Shown piece by piece: positions 16,563 through 25,600 of a stretch of 64,000 nt of DNA. The position numbers and the translations under genes are program-made. Source of the stretch: Pseudarthrobacter sp. (GTDB taxonomy: Bacteria > Actinomycetota > Actinomycetes > Actinomycetales > Micrococcaceae). The notes under the pieces were generated by a model. It was not told the DNA's origin. It saw only the letters and a list, made by a program, of their open reading frames with translations, and did not search any database. The stretch lies in NCBI GenBank assembly GCA_031178005.1, contig JAPSJV010000004.1:113125-177124 (forward strand), read 5' to 3'. Numbering within the stretch: position 1 is the first letter of the stretch; the number at the start of each line of letters is the position of its first letter.

Positions 16563-17297
16563 ATGGGAGAAGTATTAGAAGTGACAGAATGTAGTGTTGC
16601 ACGCGTGAGTATCAAAGAGAATACGAAACGACGCATATTTGCAGAATCGGCCGGGTACTGCGCCCGAACCGCGTGTCACCTTCCCTTGTTTCCTGATGAT
16701 GTGAATGATATTCACTTCGCTGAGTTGGCGCATATCATTGCTGCCAGTACAGGAGGCCCGCGAGACGTCGACCCTAGCGTTATGAATGCTATCGAACGAA
16801 GTGAAGCCGATAACTTAGTACTCCTTTGTGCAAATTGCCACTCTATTATTGATAAGGACGAAAAGACCTACCCCGCAGAAAAAGTGCTTTCTTGGAAACG
16901 CAATCACCGGAACAGTCTCGATGCTGCTTTCGGTACAAGAAAGTTTGAGACTCGGAAAGCGGCGCGCGCTAGTTTTGTCAAATATTGCGAGCGGAATGCG
17001 GCAAGTTTCAGGCTTCATGGGCCGGAATCTGCCGATGCCGCTGCCCTAGGTAACTCTAGGGCGGCAAGATGGCAGCGGCACGTGCTGAGTGTCATTATTC
17101 CGAATAACAGGTCCATGCTGCATCTTGCCGAGATGAATCGAGAGCTTTTAACGGAGCATGAAGGGGATACTCTCGGTGAATTCACCGTTCACGTTCAAGA
17201 CCTAGAGATGCGTCATCTGTGGAATGATTGGACTACGGGTGGATTACGTTTTCCCGGAGATTTCGCTAAACTTTTTGAGGGAGACGACGATGACTAA
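16563..17297 (+). CDS. HNH endonuclease
   Basis: 244 residues. A zinc-bound HNH/treble-clef nuclease domain occupies residues ~24-115: C33 and C38 (GYCARTACHLPL), the first His in AELAHIIAAS (H57), Asn in EADNLVLLCANCH (N84) and the second knuckle C89/C92 with H93, followed by DKDEKTYP. The C-terminal ~120 residues are mixed alpha/beta with no known motif and may bind the partner or target. It is clearly less GC-rich than the flanking DNA and uses codons unlike its neighbours, so it is probably acquired. Its last 8 nt overlap the next gene, so the three genes 16563-18221 form one translationally coupled unit. Confidence 0.85.
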   Translation: MGEVLEVTECSVARVSIKENTKRRIFAESAGYCARTACHLPLFPDDVNDIHFAELAHIIAASTGGPRDVDPSVMNAIERSEADNLVLLCANCHSIIDKDEKTYPAEKVLSWKRNHRNSLDAAFGTRKFETRKAARASFVKYCERNAASFRLHGPESADAAALGNSRAARWQRHVLSVIIPNNRSMLHLAEMNRELLTEHEGDTLGEFTVHVQDLEMRHLWNDWTTGGLRFPGDFAKLFEGDDDD

Positions 17298-17943
17298 AGC
17301 AAGTTGGATTGCTGATAAAATCGGCAACATTTCATACGTTTCGACTGTGCAAGTGAATAATAGCCATTCGTTGGTTGTTGTGCGCGCCATGAAGCAACCT
17401 CTTCGAGTGGCCTGCACAGAGGCGGACCCCGTTGATGCGGAAGAAATCGACCGCCTCGTAGGCAGCCACGAAGCCATAGACTTCGTAGTTGTTGTCCCGT
17501 CCGATGTAACAATTGAACCATCGGCCTGGCTTCATTGTGAGGGTTTAGGCATTATGCTCGGACGATTTCCTGATCTTAGCGATGGTCTGGAGGGTTTGCA
17601 GCCGAACAGAAAGCTGATGAAGAAGGACTTGCAGTACATCAGTAGTAGAGTCGAGCGAACTGGCACAGTCCAAAATTTGGCTCGTGTTTCGGAGACAGCC
17701 CTTAGGATTACGTTGAAGGGTGGAAAGAGTTTTGTTGCTGACTTCACCCATCCTTACGAAATTACGGAAGATGAAGTTCTCACCAAGATTGATCGGCAAC
17801 CAGATTTGAAATTCTTGGTAGTCACCAATCCATATGCTCGGGGACTCTCGCCGGAATCAGTCCGAGTGGCCAGGGAGGCCGGCGTCAGATTAATGTTATT
17901 GTCGGACTTTGTTTCCAGCCTTAGTTCACTTTGTCCGCGCTGA
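17290..17943 (+). CDS. protein of two tandem ~105-residue repeats, unknown function
   Basis: 217 residues from the ATG at 17290 (MTKASW), overlapping the HNH stop. The two halves align with each other: WIADKIGNISYVSTV with YISSRVERTGTVQNL, SLVVVRAMKQPLRVA with ALRITLKGGKSFVAD, AEEIDRLVGSHEAIDFVVVV with EDEVLTKIDRQPDLKFLVVT, and GLGIMLGRFPDLSDGL with GVRLMLLSDFVSSL. Each half ends in a strand-helix-strand unit of a Rossmann or restriction-nuclease-like kind, but no catalytic residues are conserved in both. I do not recognise the family. Its position between a nuclease and a nucleotidyltransferase suggests a structural, sensor or adaptor role (inference). Confidence 0.7.
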   Translation: MTKASWIADKIGNISYVSTVQVNNSHSLVVVRAMKQPLRVACTEADPVDAEEIDRLVGSHEAIDFVVVVPSDVTIEPSAWLHCEGLGIMLGRFPDLSDGLEGLQPNRKLMKKDLQYISSRVERTGTVQNLARVSETALRITLKGGKSFVADFTHPYEITEDEVLTKIDRQPDLKFLVVTNPYARGLSPESVRVAREAGVRLMLLSDFVSSLSSLCPR

Positions 17944-18221
17944 TAGACGAATGGCCGATCCTGCGTGCGATTTCTGGCGTCGTCGAAGAAATCGGCGGTA
18001 TCGAAATTTGGTGCTTCGGATCAGTTTCCCGAGGTGAAACACCTAATGACATTGATTTACTCGTTCTGTACCAAGAACGCCATCGTATTGAGCGCTTGCA
18101 ATTCAAGCTGGAGGAAATAAAGAAGTTATCACCACTGGTGCTGGATGTCATCTACATGCGGCCATCCGAAGAACAGTTTTACGGTTTCATAAAATCCACC
18201 GATGCCGTAAGAATCATTTAA
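17931..18221 (+). CDS. MNT-type nucleotidyltransferase
   Basis: 96 residues, TTG start 13 nt inside the end of the previous gene. The minimal nucleotidyltransferase signature is intact: CFGSVSRGETPNDIDLLVLY, with G30-S31, R34-G35 and catalytic D40 and D42. A third Asp lies in PLVLDVIYM. The length fits the MNT half of MNT/HEPN pairs, which AMPylate a HEPN toxin, but no HEPN partner is adjacent; the neighbours are instead an HNH nuclease and a tandem-repeat protein. It could transfer a nucleotide to either. AT-rich like the rest of the cassette. Function within the trio is inferred only from coupling. Confidence 0.8.
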   Translation: MSALIDEWPILRAISGVVEEIGGIEIWCFGSVSRGETPNDIDLLVLYQERHRIERLQFKLEEIKKLSPLVLDVIYMRPSEEQFYGFIKSTDAVRII

Positions 18222-18248
18222 TTAAGCCGCATACGTGAGTGCCGTAGT

Positions 18249-18400
18249 TTGCTGAGACGTTTTTCGCGGGCCTACCGTGAACCCGACAAGAAACTCGGGA
18301 AGCAGCTCATGCAGGCCGTGATCGACTCCGCCACCACTCGGGTCGCCGCGTTGCTTGTCGAGGTCCGCAAGACTGATACAGCGTTGAGGCAACGGGGATG
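18249..18400 (+). pseudogene. remnant of an ISL3-like transposase (C-terminal part)
   Basis: The frame reads FSRAYREPDKKLGKQ then LMQAVIDSATTRVAALLVEV and TDTALRQR, matching the region just before the last conserved block of ISL3-family transposases. The expected continuation (D...FDRPGTSNGPTEA) is absent: after RQRG the sequence is unrelated. No inverted repeats are visible. It marks a past mobile-element event at the end of the HNH cassette. Family assignment is from memory of the motif and is moderately sure. Confidence 0.55.
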
Positions 18401-18804
18401 CTGTGCGTGCAAATTAAGAAGCCGGAGGCGTTTCCTGATCTTCGCAACACCGCTTTTCGCTCCGTTCGGACTGTGGGGAGTTCAATTAAAACTTTGCCGA
18501 CCGCTTGCTGCCGATCCGCGGGCAGCTGCTCGGCGTCTCCATGGTTGTGCACTCCGTGTCCGGCTGGTTGTGGACGCCGGTGCTCCGGTGTGCTGTGCGC
18601 GATGGTCCCCGACTCCGCGCTACCTACGGACGGTCTCCCGTTGGCTGAGCAACAAGTTCCATAGACTTTGCATACGTGGTGATCGCCGGGGTCGTCCGCC
18701 CTATCGTGGCCCTTCTGGGGGTTGACACGCCGACGTCGTTCATCGCGAGCCGATGTCTGCTTCAATTTCAATGATCGCACGGCCCTCGGTGGCAGGATGG
18801 CCGG
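18401..18804. other. 404-bp gap with decayed sequence
   Basis: No intact gene. Short frames such as FAYVVIAGVVRPIVALLG (about 18667-18720) look like fragments of a membrane or transport protein, but stop codons interrupt all frames. Together with the transposase remnant it looks like a mobile-element graveyard between the HNH cassette and the methyltransferase operon. Confidence 0.45.
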
Positions 18805-19158
18805 ATGGATATCATCAAATTTCTCGAAGAGCGCATCAGCGATGAAGAAGGGCGTGCGCAGTATGCGGCCGAGCACTTTCCTACTGCAGCCGATTGGTGG
18901 GACTTTACACAGGAACTGCTTGATGCGCACGGGCACAGTGGGCGCACCCGTAGGGGGCTTCGCCACACCGACAAACACAGCCCGGAATTCGTGCTTGCCG
19001 AATGCGCGGCTAAGCGCGCCATCATCGCTCATCTAGGGTGCATCGATAAGGCGGTCGACCCAGCAGGCCATCATGACTACGTTCAAAAAGTTCTGCTCGC
19101 CATGGCTCTTCCATATGTGGACGACCCTGCGTCTTTCGCGGGCTGGACTGCCGGTTAG
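18805..19158 (+). CDS. DUF6221-like small protein
   Basis: 117 residues, ATG start with CAGGAT 6 nt upstream. The sequence MDIIKFLEERISDEE at the start, a central VLAECAAKRAIIAHL helix and the C-terminal ALPYVDDPASFAGW agree with the DUF6221 family, which is common in actinobacterial genomes and their phages or prophages. Function unknown. No neighbouring phage genes are seen, so it may be a leftover of a mobile element. The 320 bp after it contain no supported gene, only the promoter of the methyltransferase gene. Confidence 0.6.
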   Translation: MDIIKFLEERISDEEGRAQYAAEHFPTAADWWDFTQELLDAHGHSGRTRRGLRHTDKHSPEFVLAECAAKRAIIAHLGCIDKAVDPAGHHDYVQKVLLAMALPYVDDPASFAGWTAG

Positions 19159-19466
19159 CAGGACAGCCACAAGATCTCCCTATCGCGCCCTAGGGTGCTG
19201 TTGAATTAGGTGGTTGTGCGTGGTGTGCGGAACGCTATCCGTGGGCGCCTAGCGGCGTGTTGTGCTGAGCGGGTTGTGGCAGTTCTGGGCAGCGTCGTTT
19301 TCGGTGTCACGGTGGCGCTGGAACTAGCCCCTTTGGGGACTTCGGGATGGGATTCCGCCGAGGCGAGGTGTCGTCGGTGGCCTGACCCCGGCGCCAAAGG
19401 TGCGCGAAGTGCATTGCGGCTGTGTATGGCCTGGCTGCAAGTTGTGGCATCTTCGCGATAGCCGGC

Positions 19467-19478
19467 TAGACTCTAAGC
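19467..19478 (+). promoter_or_regulatory. leaderless -10 box of the methyltransferase operon
   Basis: TAGACT (19467-19472) is followed by CTAAGC and then the ATG at 19479, so transcription would begin at or next to the start codon. No ribosome-binding sequence is present. A weak -35 (TTGTGG, 19442-19447) lies 19 nt upstream. Confidence 0.55.
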
Positions 19479-20633
19479 ATGGCAAAACCCCTGCGACTCA
19501 TTGATCTCTTTGCTGGAGCAGGCGGCATGACTGAAGGGTTTGAGTCGACCGGCAAGTTTAAGACCATTGTCGCGGTTGAACATGATCAGCACGCTGCTGC
19601 CACTTATGCCCTCAATCACCAGGCTGAGCGTGTTTACGCGGGAAAAATCGAGGATTGGCTGGAAGAAGGGCGGGTGCCCGAAGCTGATGTGATCATCGGC
19701 GGGCCTCCTTGCCAGGGGTTCTCTGCACTGGGTAAGCAAGACGTCTTAGATGAGCGAAATTTTCTGTGGCGGAAATATGCGGAAACCATAATAGCGGCCA
19801 AACCGAAGTATTTTATCGTCGAGAATGTGCGCCAATTTTTAAAGTCCAATCAATATGAAGAATTCGAACGCTGGACTCAACCCGGGAATCCGCTGGAGAA
19901 CTATGTTCTTCAACCGTACCTTCTAAACGCAGCTGACTTTGGTGCTTATCAGTCGCGCGTCCGAAGTATTGTGATCGGCCGTTTGCGGGATCTTCCTGTA
20001 GTGCCCGACCCTGAAGGCGAATACTATGACTGTCATAGGACAGTTGGAGAAGCTTTTGCTTCAATTGAGGCACACGTAGCCACAACGACTTTTCCGGAGG
20101 TCTCCTTCGAGTACAACGGGCAGCAGATTCCAGGACCGTTCACCACGCAGGAGCTGCATGTGACTAGGAACTATACTCAGCTGTCGCTCGACAGGTTTAG
20201 GAAGATTCCGGTTGGAGGAAATAGGTTCGATATTCCTCCGGAATTGCTGGCTGACTGTTGGAAAAATCATACGACGGGTTCGGGTGATGTGATGGGGCGG
20301 CTGCGCAATGAACGCCCTTCAGTGACCATTCGAACAGAATTCTTCAAGCCCGAAAAGGGAAGGTATCTTCACCCCGATCCGAGCGTCCACCGGGCAATTA
20401 CTCACTACGAGGCAGCAAGGCTCCAGGGCTTCCCAGATGACTACAAATGGGCAGGATCGAAGACCTCAATAGCTCGTCAAATTGGTAACGCTGTGCCGGT
20501 GCAGCTTGCGAGCCGTCTGGCCTACCTGATTGCTGACCAATTTCATGCTGAAATCATCATGTCCGGCAAGGAGCCTTCGGGACTAGCGGCCGCAGGTCAT
20601 CTATCGTCTGCTTTGGTAAGGTATCCATCCTGA
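19479..20633 (+). CDS. DNA cytosine-5 methyltransferase
   Basis: 384 residues with the ordered motifs of C5 methyltransferases: I (LIDLFAGAGGMTEGF, residues 7-21), IV with catalytic C78 (GGPPCQGFSALG), VI (FIVENV, 112-117), VIII (QSRVR, 158-162), IX (ARLQGFPDDY) and X (RQIGNAVPVQLA). The region between VIII and IX, holding the target recognition domain, is ~150 residues. It probably protects host DNA at a specific C-containing site, as the modification arm of the operon that follows. The gap to the next gene is 60 bp. The recognition sequence cannot be read from the protein. Confidence 0.93.
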   Translation: MAKPLRLIDLFAGAGGMTEGFESTGKFKTIVAVEHDQHAAATYALNHQAERVYAGKIEDWLEEGRVPEADVIIGGPPCQGFSALGKQDVLDERNFLWRKYAETIIAAKPKYFIVENVRQFLKSNQYEEFERWTQPGNPLENYVLQPYLLNAADFGAYQSRVRSIVIGRLRDLPVVPDPEGEYYDCHRTVGEAFASIEAHVATTTFPEVSFEYNGQQIPGPFTTQELHVTRNYTQLSLDRFRKIPVGGNRFDIPPELLADCWKNHTTGSGDVMGRLRNERPSVTIRTEFFKPEKGRYLHPDPSVHRAITHYEAARLQGFPDDYKWAGSKTSIARQIGNAVPVQLASRLAYLIADQFHAEIIMSGKEPSGLAAAGHLSSALVRYPS

Positions 20634-20693
20634 TAGAACTGTCATACAACAGAGTGGTTTTCTGACATATATCGATCCTAGGGGGGGAATAAC

Positions 20694-23600
20694 TTGCCGA
20701 ACGATTTTTGGGCGGACACACAGAGCGATCTGAGTCGCTTCGTGGCAAGTGAGACACTTCAAGCGCTGAATGCGTACAAGGCCCGCCCGGACTTGATTCG
20801 CGAACACAGCAATATTGAACAGGCCATTACTCAGAGTGGCTATGGACGCAAACAGCTGAATGAGCTGATTCAGAACGCGGCAGATGCCATTGACCTACCA
20901 AACGGCCGAATAAGCATAGTGTTGACCGATGGAACGCTGTACTGCGCGAATGAAGGATCATCGTTTACTGAGGCGGGTTACCGTACCCTCATGCTTTCGC
21001 ATTCCTCTGAGAAAAGGGACGACCAGATCGGACGGTTCGGGCTTGGGTTCAAATCCGTCATTCAGATTTCGGATTCCCCCCAGATTTTTAGTAAAAGCGG
21101 TTCGGTTAAATGGGATCGCCAGAACAGCACCGAACTCCTTGAGTCGCTGCGGCCGGGACTGGGTTCGTATCCCGTCTTGCGAATCGCTACCCCGGTCGAT
21201 CCTCTAGCTGCCGCGAGCTCGGATCCTATTCTTGACGAACTCATGTCCTGGGCTACTACCGTCGTGAAGCTCCCGCTGGTCCAGCAGGCCGCATGGCTCA
21301 GCGAGGAGATGCGAAAATTCCCCCACGAATTCTTGCTTTTCTCCCAAAACATAGGCCTGCTTGAGTTCGATAACAAAATAGAAGGCACTCTTACTGCCTG
21401 GTCTGCACGGCGTGACGGCGCCGACGTCCTCCTGGAAAACGATGATGTTCAGGAGGAATGGCGAATCTTCCGATACAAGCATCACGTCAGCCCCCAGGCA
21501 GCCGTTGAGGCAGGATCAATCGCAGCCCGGGAAACGGTGGACGTGACTTGGGCAGTGCCCATCAAAGGCAACCCTCGCCGTCAGCGCGGTTCATTTTGGA
21601 ACTACTTCCCAACAAGCCACACGACCTCCCTCAGAGGAATCGTGAATGCGGCCTTCAAGATGAATGAAGACCGCCACAGCATGCTCCACACTCTGTATAA
21701 CAAGGAAATACTGCAAAAAGCCGTCCCGATGATGGTTGCCGGGGCATTGGCATCTTTCCGGGACGACGCCGACCCGGCTAGTTTTCTGGACCTATTGCCG
21801 GCGCGTGGGCGGGAGGCCCCATCATGGGCTGACTCTGTGATCAATGAACCCATCTTCGCGGCACTGTCAGCGGTTCCATGCCTGCCCGACAGAGCTGGGG
21901 AGCTCCAGCTCATTTCGAACCTCTTGTTCCCGCCAGATATAGATGAAGCCACTCGCCTTGAGGAGATGTGGGATGGCTGGGTTTCGCTTGACCGTCCTTG
22001 GCTCCATCGTTCGGCTTCCACGACGAAGGAGCGGCGGCTCATGGTGCGGCGCCTCCTGGGACTTGCGAACAAGGGGAGGGCCCCGCTTGAAGTGTGGCTT
22101 GAGGAGATCACCTACGGCCATCGCCTGGATGACTTCGAAAATGCTCTTCGGATGGCGGTCGAGATCGACAAGCACTACCCGGACCATCGGGCAGCGATGC
22201 GCCGGAGCCGGATTGTGCTTATGCAGGACGGCAGTGCTCGGCCGCCGATCACTTCTAAGATATTCCTCCCTATCGATGAAGAGGATGAGGGAGATAACCT
22301 CGTTGCTTATGAACTACTGCACCACGGCGAGGCCAGCACGCTTCTGAAGGCGCTGGATTTCCAGGCGCTTGATGATAGAGGCAAAGTTGATCGCATCGCC
22401 CGCCAAGTCGCAAAGGACTACGAAGACGAAAGTGCGGCGGAATCTCTTTGGCGGCTTTCACGCGCCCTACCAGTTCCAGAAATGCTGGCCATAATAGGCG
22501 ATCGCCTTGATATTGATAAGCTCCGCATTAGGTCAAAGGACGGACGCTGGCGTCCGACAACCGATGTCTGGCTGCCTAACGGTCTCATCCCCGCTAGCAG
22601 CATTGGAGACGAGCACCTTCTTGTTGATGACCTCTTTCATCGTCAAGACCTTAACCTGCTGAGAAACCTAGAAGTCAAGAGTACGTTAGCGGAGCCAGCA
22701 ACGGTGAGGAGTGGGCCATCCTACGACTTATGGAAGTCTGCTGAAGCTGCGAGGATCTCTGCTGAATCAAGAAACTCGCCCGTGCCCGTGTCGGAAGCCT
22801 CCCTTCGCTTTAGCCCCGTGCTGGCCACATCCGGCCTCCATCTTTTATGCAAAGCATCAATCCGTACTCGGGAAAAGATCACTCAGAGGATCCTTTCTGA
22901 CACTCAGTACAAGACAAAAGTTGAATTCAGCAGCACCTACAAGAACGCGCAGATCATTGATGGGCCGGATATGTGGTGGGTGCGGAATTACGGTGTCCTG
23001 CAAACGCGCCTCGACTTAGTGGATGTGAAATATTGCGCTGGAGCCGTTGAGGGGATTCCTATAGGATTCCTTCCCTACCCCGGGCCGTCTCATGCCGAAA
23101 AGCTGGAGCTCCCCGATTCCGTCGACAAGGTCAATTGGAGCTACGCGCTGCCGTTGGCCGAGCAGAAACTCCCATGCGGACGCGTTCATGAACTGTATGG
23201 ATTACTGGCAAAGCATAGCGTCCGTCGACCGGCGGAACTACTGGTCCAACAGGTTGATGGCCTCACTACCCGTTACCACGCCGACTTCATCGTGGTTGCT
23301 GAAGACGATGACACCTACCAGTTCCTTTTGCGGTCCGCCAAGGTCCCGGCGCTCTATACCGGGCACTCAGAACTTACACAACCACTCTCAGAACGATGGA
23401 ATCTCCAGGCCGTCAAAGTGGAGTTTTTTAGCATCTTCGAACACATCAAAGATGAAGAATCGGAGACTGAAACCATCAGCGCGTTGTATCCTTTGCTTCA
23501 CCAGATTGAGTCCAAAATTCGGCGAAGCAGCAAGTGTATCCCCTGTCGTTCCTTACGTACGGTCCGTTCAAACAGCTACAACGAAGACCAAGAGGTGGAA

Positions 23601-24032
23601 CTTCACGAGACATTTCGCGACGGCACGAATTTTTACTATTCCTCCACTCTGTCAAGCAGAAGGCTACTCACCGCACTGCTTCAGGATGCAGGCAGCTCCC
23701 GCCGCGCCGCAGATGTCGAAGCAGAGATGAGGCGGCTGGCCAAGGTAGAACGCACTCTCCCGGGACCCGATCCCGAGCCGGACCCAGAGCCTGAACCCCT
23801 CAAGACACACGCCAGCGGATTCATCCCGCTTGACGCATCGAGGAACCTCAGCGAACAGATGACGCTGATCGAACGTGCAGTTCTTCGTTATCTGGACACC
23901 CCTGACGCAAATGTTTTCGACCTCAGGCTTAACTTCGAGGTCGATGTCTCCCACGGCATCGCGAGTGAGGCGATCAGCAAGGTCACAGAACACGTGTCGA
24001 AGCTCGGTGGTCAAGCAAGGTTCGAGGACTAA
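20694..24032 (+). CDS. large sacsin-like GHKL ATPase
   Basis: 1112 residues, TTG start after a G-rich ribosome site (gggggggaataac). The N-terminal ~250 residues are a GHKL (Hsp90-like) ATPase of the sacsin/NO VEIN type: N-box ELIQNAADA (57-65), a G1 box in the sacsin form YCANEGSSFT (83-92) where Asn replaces the usual Asp, and G2 QIGRFGLGFKSV (111-122). The remaining ~850 residues show no motif I can name; they include an acidic Pro-rich linker (PGPDPEPDPEPEP, ~1021-1034) before a C-terminal helical segment. ATPases of this type occur in phage-defense operons. It lies between the methyltransferase and a second GHKL ATPase, so it is probably a sensor or motor subunit of the same system. Confidence 0.8.
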   Translation: MPNDFWADTQSDLSRFVASETLQALNAYKARPDLIREHSNIEQAITQSGYGRKQLNELIQNAADAIDLPNGRISIVLTDGTLYCANEGSSFTEAGYRTLMLSHSSEKRDDQIGRFGLGFKSVIQISDSPQIFSKSGSVKWDRQNSTELLESLRPGLGSYPVLRIATPVDPLAAASSDPILDELMSWATTVVKLPLVQQAAWLSEEMRKFPHEFLLFSQNIGLLEFDNKIEGTLTAWSARRDGADVLLENDDVQEEWRIFRYKHHVSPQAAVEAGSIAARETVDVTWAVPIKGNPRRQRGSFWNYFPTSHTTSLRGIVNAAFKMNEDRHSMLHTLYNKEILQKAVPMMVAGALASFRDDADPASFLDLLPARGREAPSWADSVINEPIFAALSAVPCLPDRAGELQLISNLLFPPDIDEATRLEEMWDGWVSLDRPWLHRSASTTKERRLMVRRLLGLANKGRAPLEVWLEEITYGHRLDDFENALRMAVEIDKHYPDHRAAMRRSRIVLMQDGSARPPITSKIFLPIDEEDEGDNLVAYELLHHGEASTLLKALDFQALDDRGKVDRIARQVAKDYEDESAAESLWRLSRALPVPEMLAIIGDRLDIDKLRIRSKDGRWRPTTDVWLPNGLIPASSIGDEHLLVDDLFHRQDLNLLRNLEVKSTLAEPATVRSGPSYDLWKSAEAARISAESRNSPVPVSEASLRFSPVLATSGLHLLCKASIRTREKITQRILSDTQYKTKVEFSSTYKNAQIIDGPDMWWVRNYGVLQTRLDLVDVKYCAGAVEGIPIGFLPYPGPSHAEKLELPDSVDKVNWSYALPLAEQKLPCGRVHELYGLLAKHSVRRPAELLVQQVDGLTTRYHADFIVVAEDDDTYQFLLRSAKVPALYTGHSELTQPLSERWNLQAVKVEFFSIFEHIKDEESETETISALYPLLHQIESKIRRSSKCIPCRSLRTVRSNSYNEDQEVELHETFRDGTNFYYSSTLSSRRLLTALLQDAGSSRRAADVEAEMRRLAKVERTLPGPDPEPDPEPEPLKTHASGFIPLDASRNLSEQMTLIERAVLRYLDTPDANVFDLRLNFEVDVSHGIASEAISKVTEHVSKLGGQARFED

Positions 24033-24034
24033 AA

Positions 24035-25597
24035 ATGCGCGCAAGATATGAACTCGACGAACGGCATTGGTCTACTGAAACCGTTTTGCCGGACCCCTCA
24101 ACCATTGCGGCTATCGGGACGCACCACAACCTCACGAGTGCGCTGGCAGACCTTGTTGATAACTCCATTGATGCTACGGCCAGCCACATCCGGATCCGCT
24201 TCGTGCAGCGCGGGACCACCATCCTAGGGCTCCAAATCATTGATAACGGGCGAGGCCTGACCGCTGAGGGGATCAAACAGGCGATGACCTTCGGAGCACG
24301 GCGTGACTATGGGTCTGAAGATCTCGGGCATTTTGGGCTCGGCCTCAAGGCAGCCTCTCTATCTCAGGCGACCTCCTTTGAAATCTATTCACGCCAAAAA
24401 TGGGGACCTTCCGTCGGGCGCCGGATGGATCAAACGGTAAGCCAGGACTTTAGTGTCGGCGTAATGGAGCCTGGAGCGGCGAATGAGCGGCTCGACGGCG
24501 TTGCAGGTATGGAACTACCAAGTGGCACTTTGGTGGAGTGGCGAGGCCTGAAGGATGTCATACATACCTCCGACCAGGGGGAACTCACCGAATGGAGATC
24601 AGCCAAGCTTCGCTCTATTCGCGAGCACTTGGGTGTCACCTTTCATCGTCACCTGCACGCGGGCACCGTGGAAATAGACATAGACACGTTCGACGTTCAG
24701 CGGAACAGAGCGCTTCCCCCCATCCAAGTTGATCCCATCGACCCCTTCGAGGGCTCCTTGCAGCAGGACGGCTACCCGCGCAACTTTGTCGTCGATCTTC
24801 CAGACGGAGCATCCTGCGCGATCGAGGCGCACCTATTTCCTCCTCGCCTGAACTCGGCAGCTTTCGATTTATACGGGGAACCGGGAGAAGCCAGGCAGGG
24901 TATCTACCTATATCGACGGGGCCGGCTCCTATCAGGTGGGCAAAACTGGGCAGGTCTCCGTCTCCCCAAGAATGAGTTGGGACTTGGCCGAATCAAAATC
25001 GACCTTGATGCAGCTAACGAGCACTACATAGCGCTCAACCCCGAGAAGGTCACACCCGTATACTCAGCGGACTTCACCAAGGCACTGGCTCAGGCCCATA
25101 CACCGGGTCCTTCACCCTCTTATTTGGATTCATACTTTAGTGACCTTCAGACAGCCCATAAGCAATCCAAAAAGACGAAGCGCCAAGCGATACGGCTGGT
25201 TGAACCAGCCGTCGGGTTGAACCCTACAGTTCTGTCCCACCTCACTGACCTTCAGGATTTCGCTGACTTCGATCCCATCGATTTGCGCTTTGTTACCCTC
25301 CCGTCCACAGAACTATTTCGGGCCGATCGGATAGCCCGACGAATCGACGTCAACGTAGAGATCGTCCGAAGGATCTATGGATCGGAAGGCCGGTTGAGCA
25401 ACCGAGACGGCCAATTGCTCAAAACCTTTCTCTACTTCCTCCTCGAAAGCGATTTCAAAGTTGAACAACGATGGAACGCCGCTAGGGAGGACAGGCATCG
25501 CATCCTCAATGACGTGTTGTTGGCCGCCTTTGCCGAAGATTTCATCGAGCCGAAGCCGCAAAAAGACCAAGCACACGACAAGAACGGCGGCTACTAG
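24035..25597 (+). CDS. MORC-like GHKL ATPase
   Basis: 520 residues, 2 nt after the previous stop. HATPase motifs are complete: N-box ALADLVDNSIDA (36-47), G1 IIDNGRGL (68-75) and G2 LGHFGLGLKAASL (97-109). The next ~230 residues form a transducer-like domain with KIDLDAANEHY and a conserved basic block (KKTKRQA). This pattern matches the prokaryotic MORC/MutL-like ATPases found in operons with Z1 helicases, PD-(D/E)XK nucleases and methyltransferases. ATP-driven dimer closure around DNA is the family expectation. The charged C-terminal tail (EPKPQKDQAHDKN) may contact a partner. Confidence 0.85.
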   Translation: MRARYELDERHWSTETVLPDPSTIAAIGTHHNLTSALADLVDNSIDATASHIRIRFVQRGTTILGLQIIDNGRGLTAEGIKQAMTFGARRDYGSEDLGHFGLGLKAASLSQATSFEIYSRQKWGPSVGRRMDQTVSQDFSVGVMEPGAANERLDGVAGMELPSGTLVEWRGLKDVIHTSDQGELTEWRSAKLRSIREHLGVTFHRHLHAGTVEIDIDTFDVQRNRALPPIQVDPIDPFEGSLQQDGYPRNFVVDLPDGASCAIEAHLFPPRLNSAAFDLYGEPGEARQGIYLYRRGRLLSGGQNWAGLRLPKNELGLGRIKIDLDAANEHYIALNPEKVTPVYSADFTKALAQAHTPGPSPSYLDSYFSDLQTAHKQSKKTKRQAIRLVEPAVGLNPTVLSHLTDLQDFADFDPIDLRFVTLPSTELFRADRIARRIDVNVEIVRRIYGSEGRLSNRDGQLLKTFLYFLLESDFKVEQRWNAAREDRHRILNDVLLAAFAEDFIEPKPQKDQAHDKNGGY

Positions 25598-25600
25598 CAG

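Noticed and set aside
17931..18221. Classic MNT/HEPN toxin-antitoxin pair
   Set aside because: No HEPN gene follows the nucleotidyltransferase; the next sequence is a transposase remnant.
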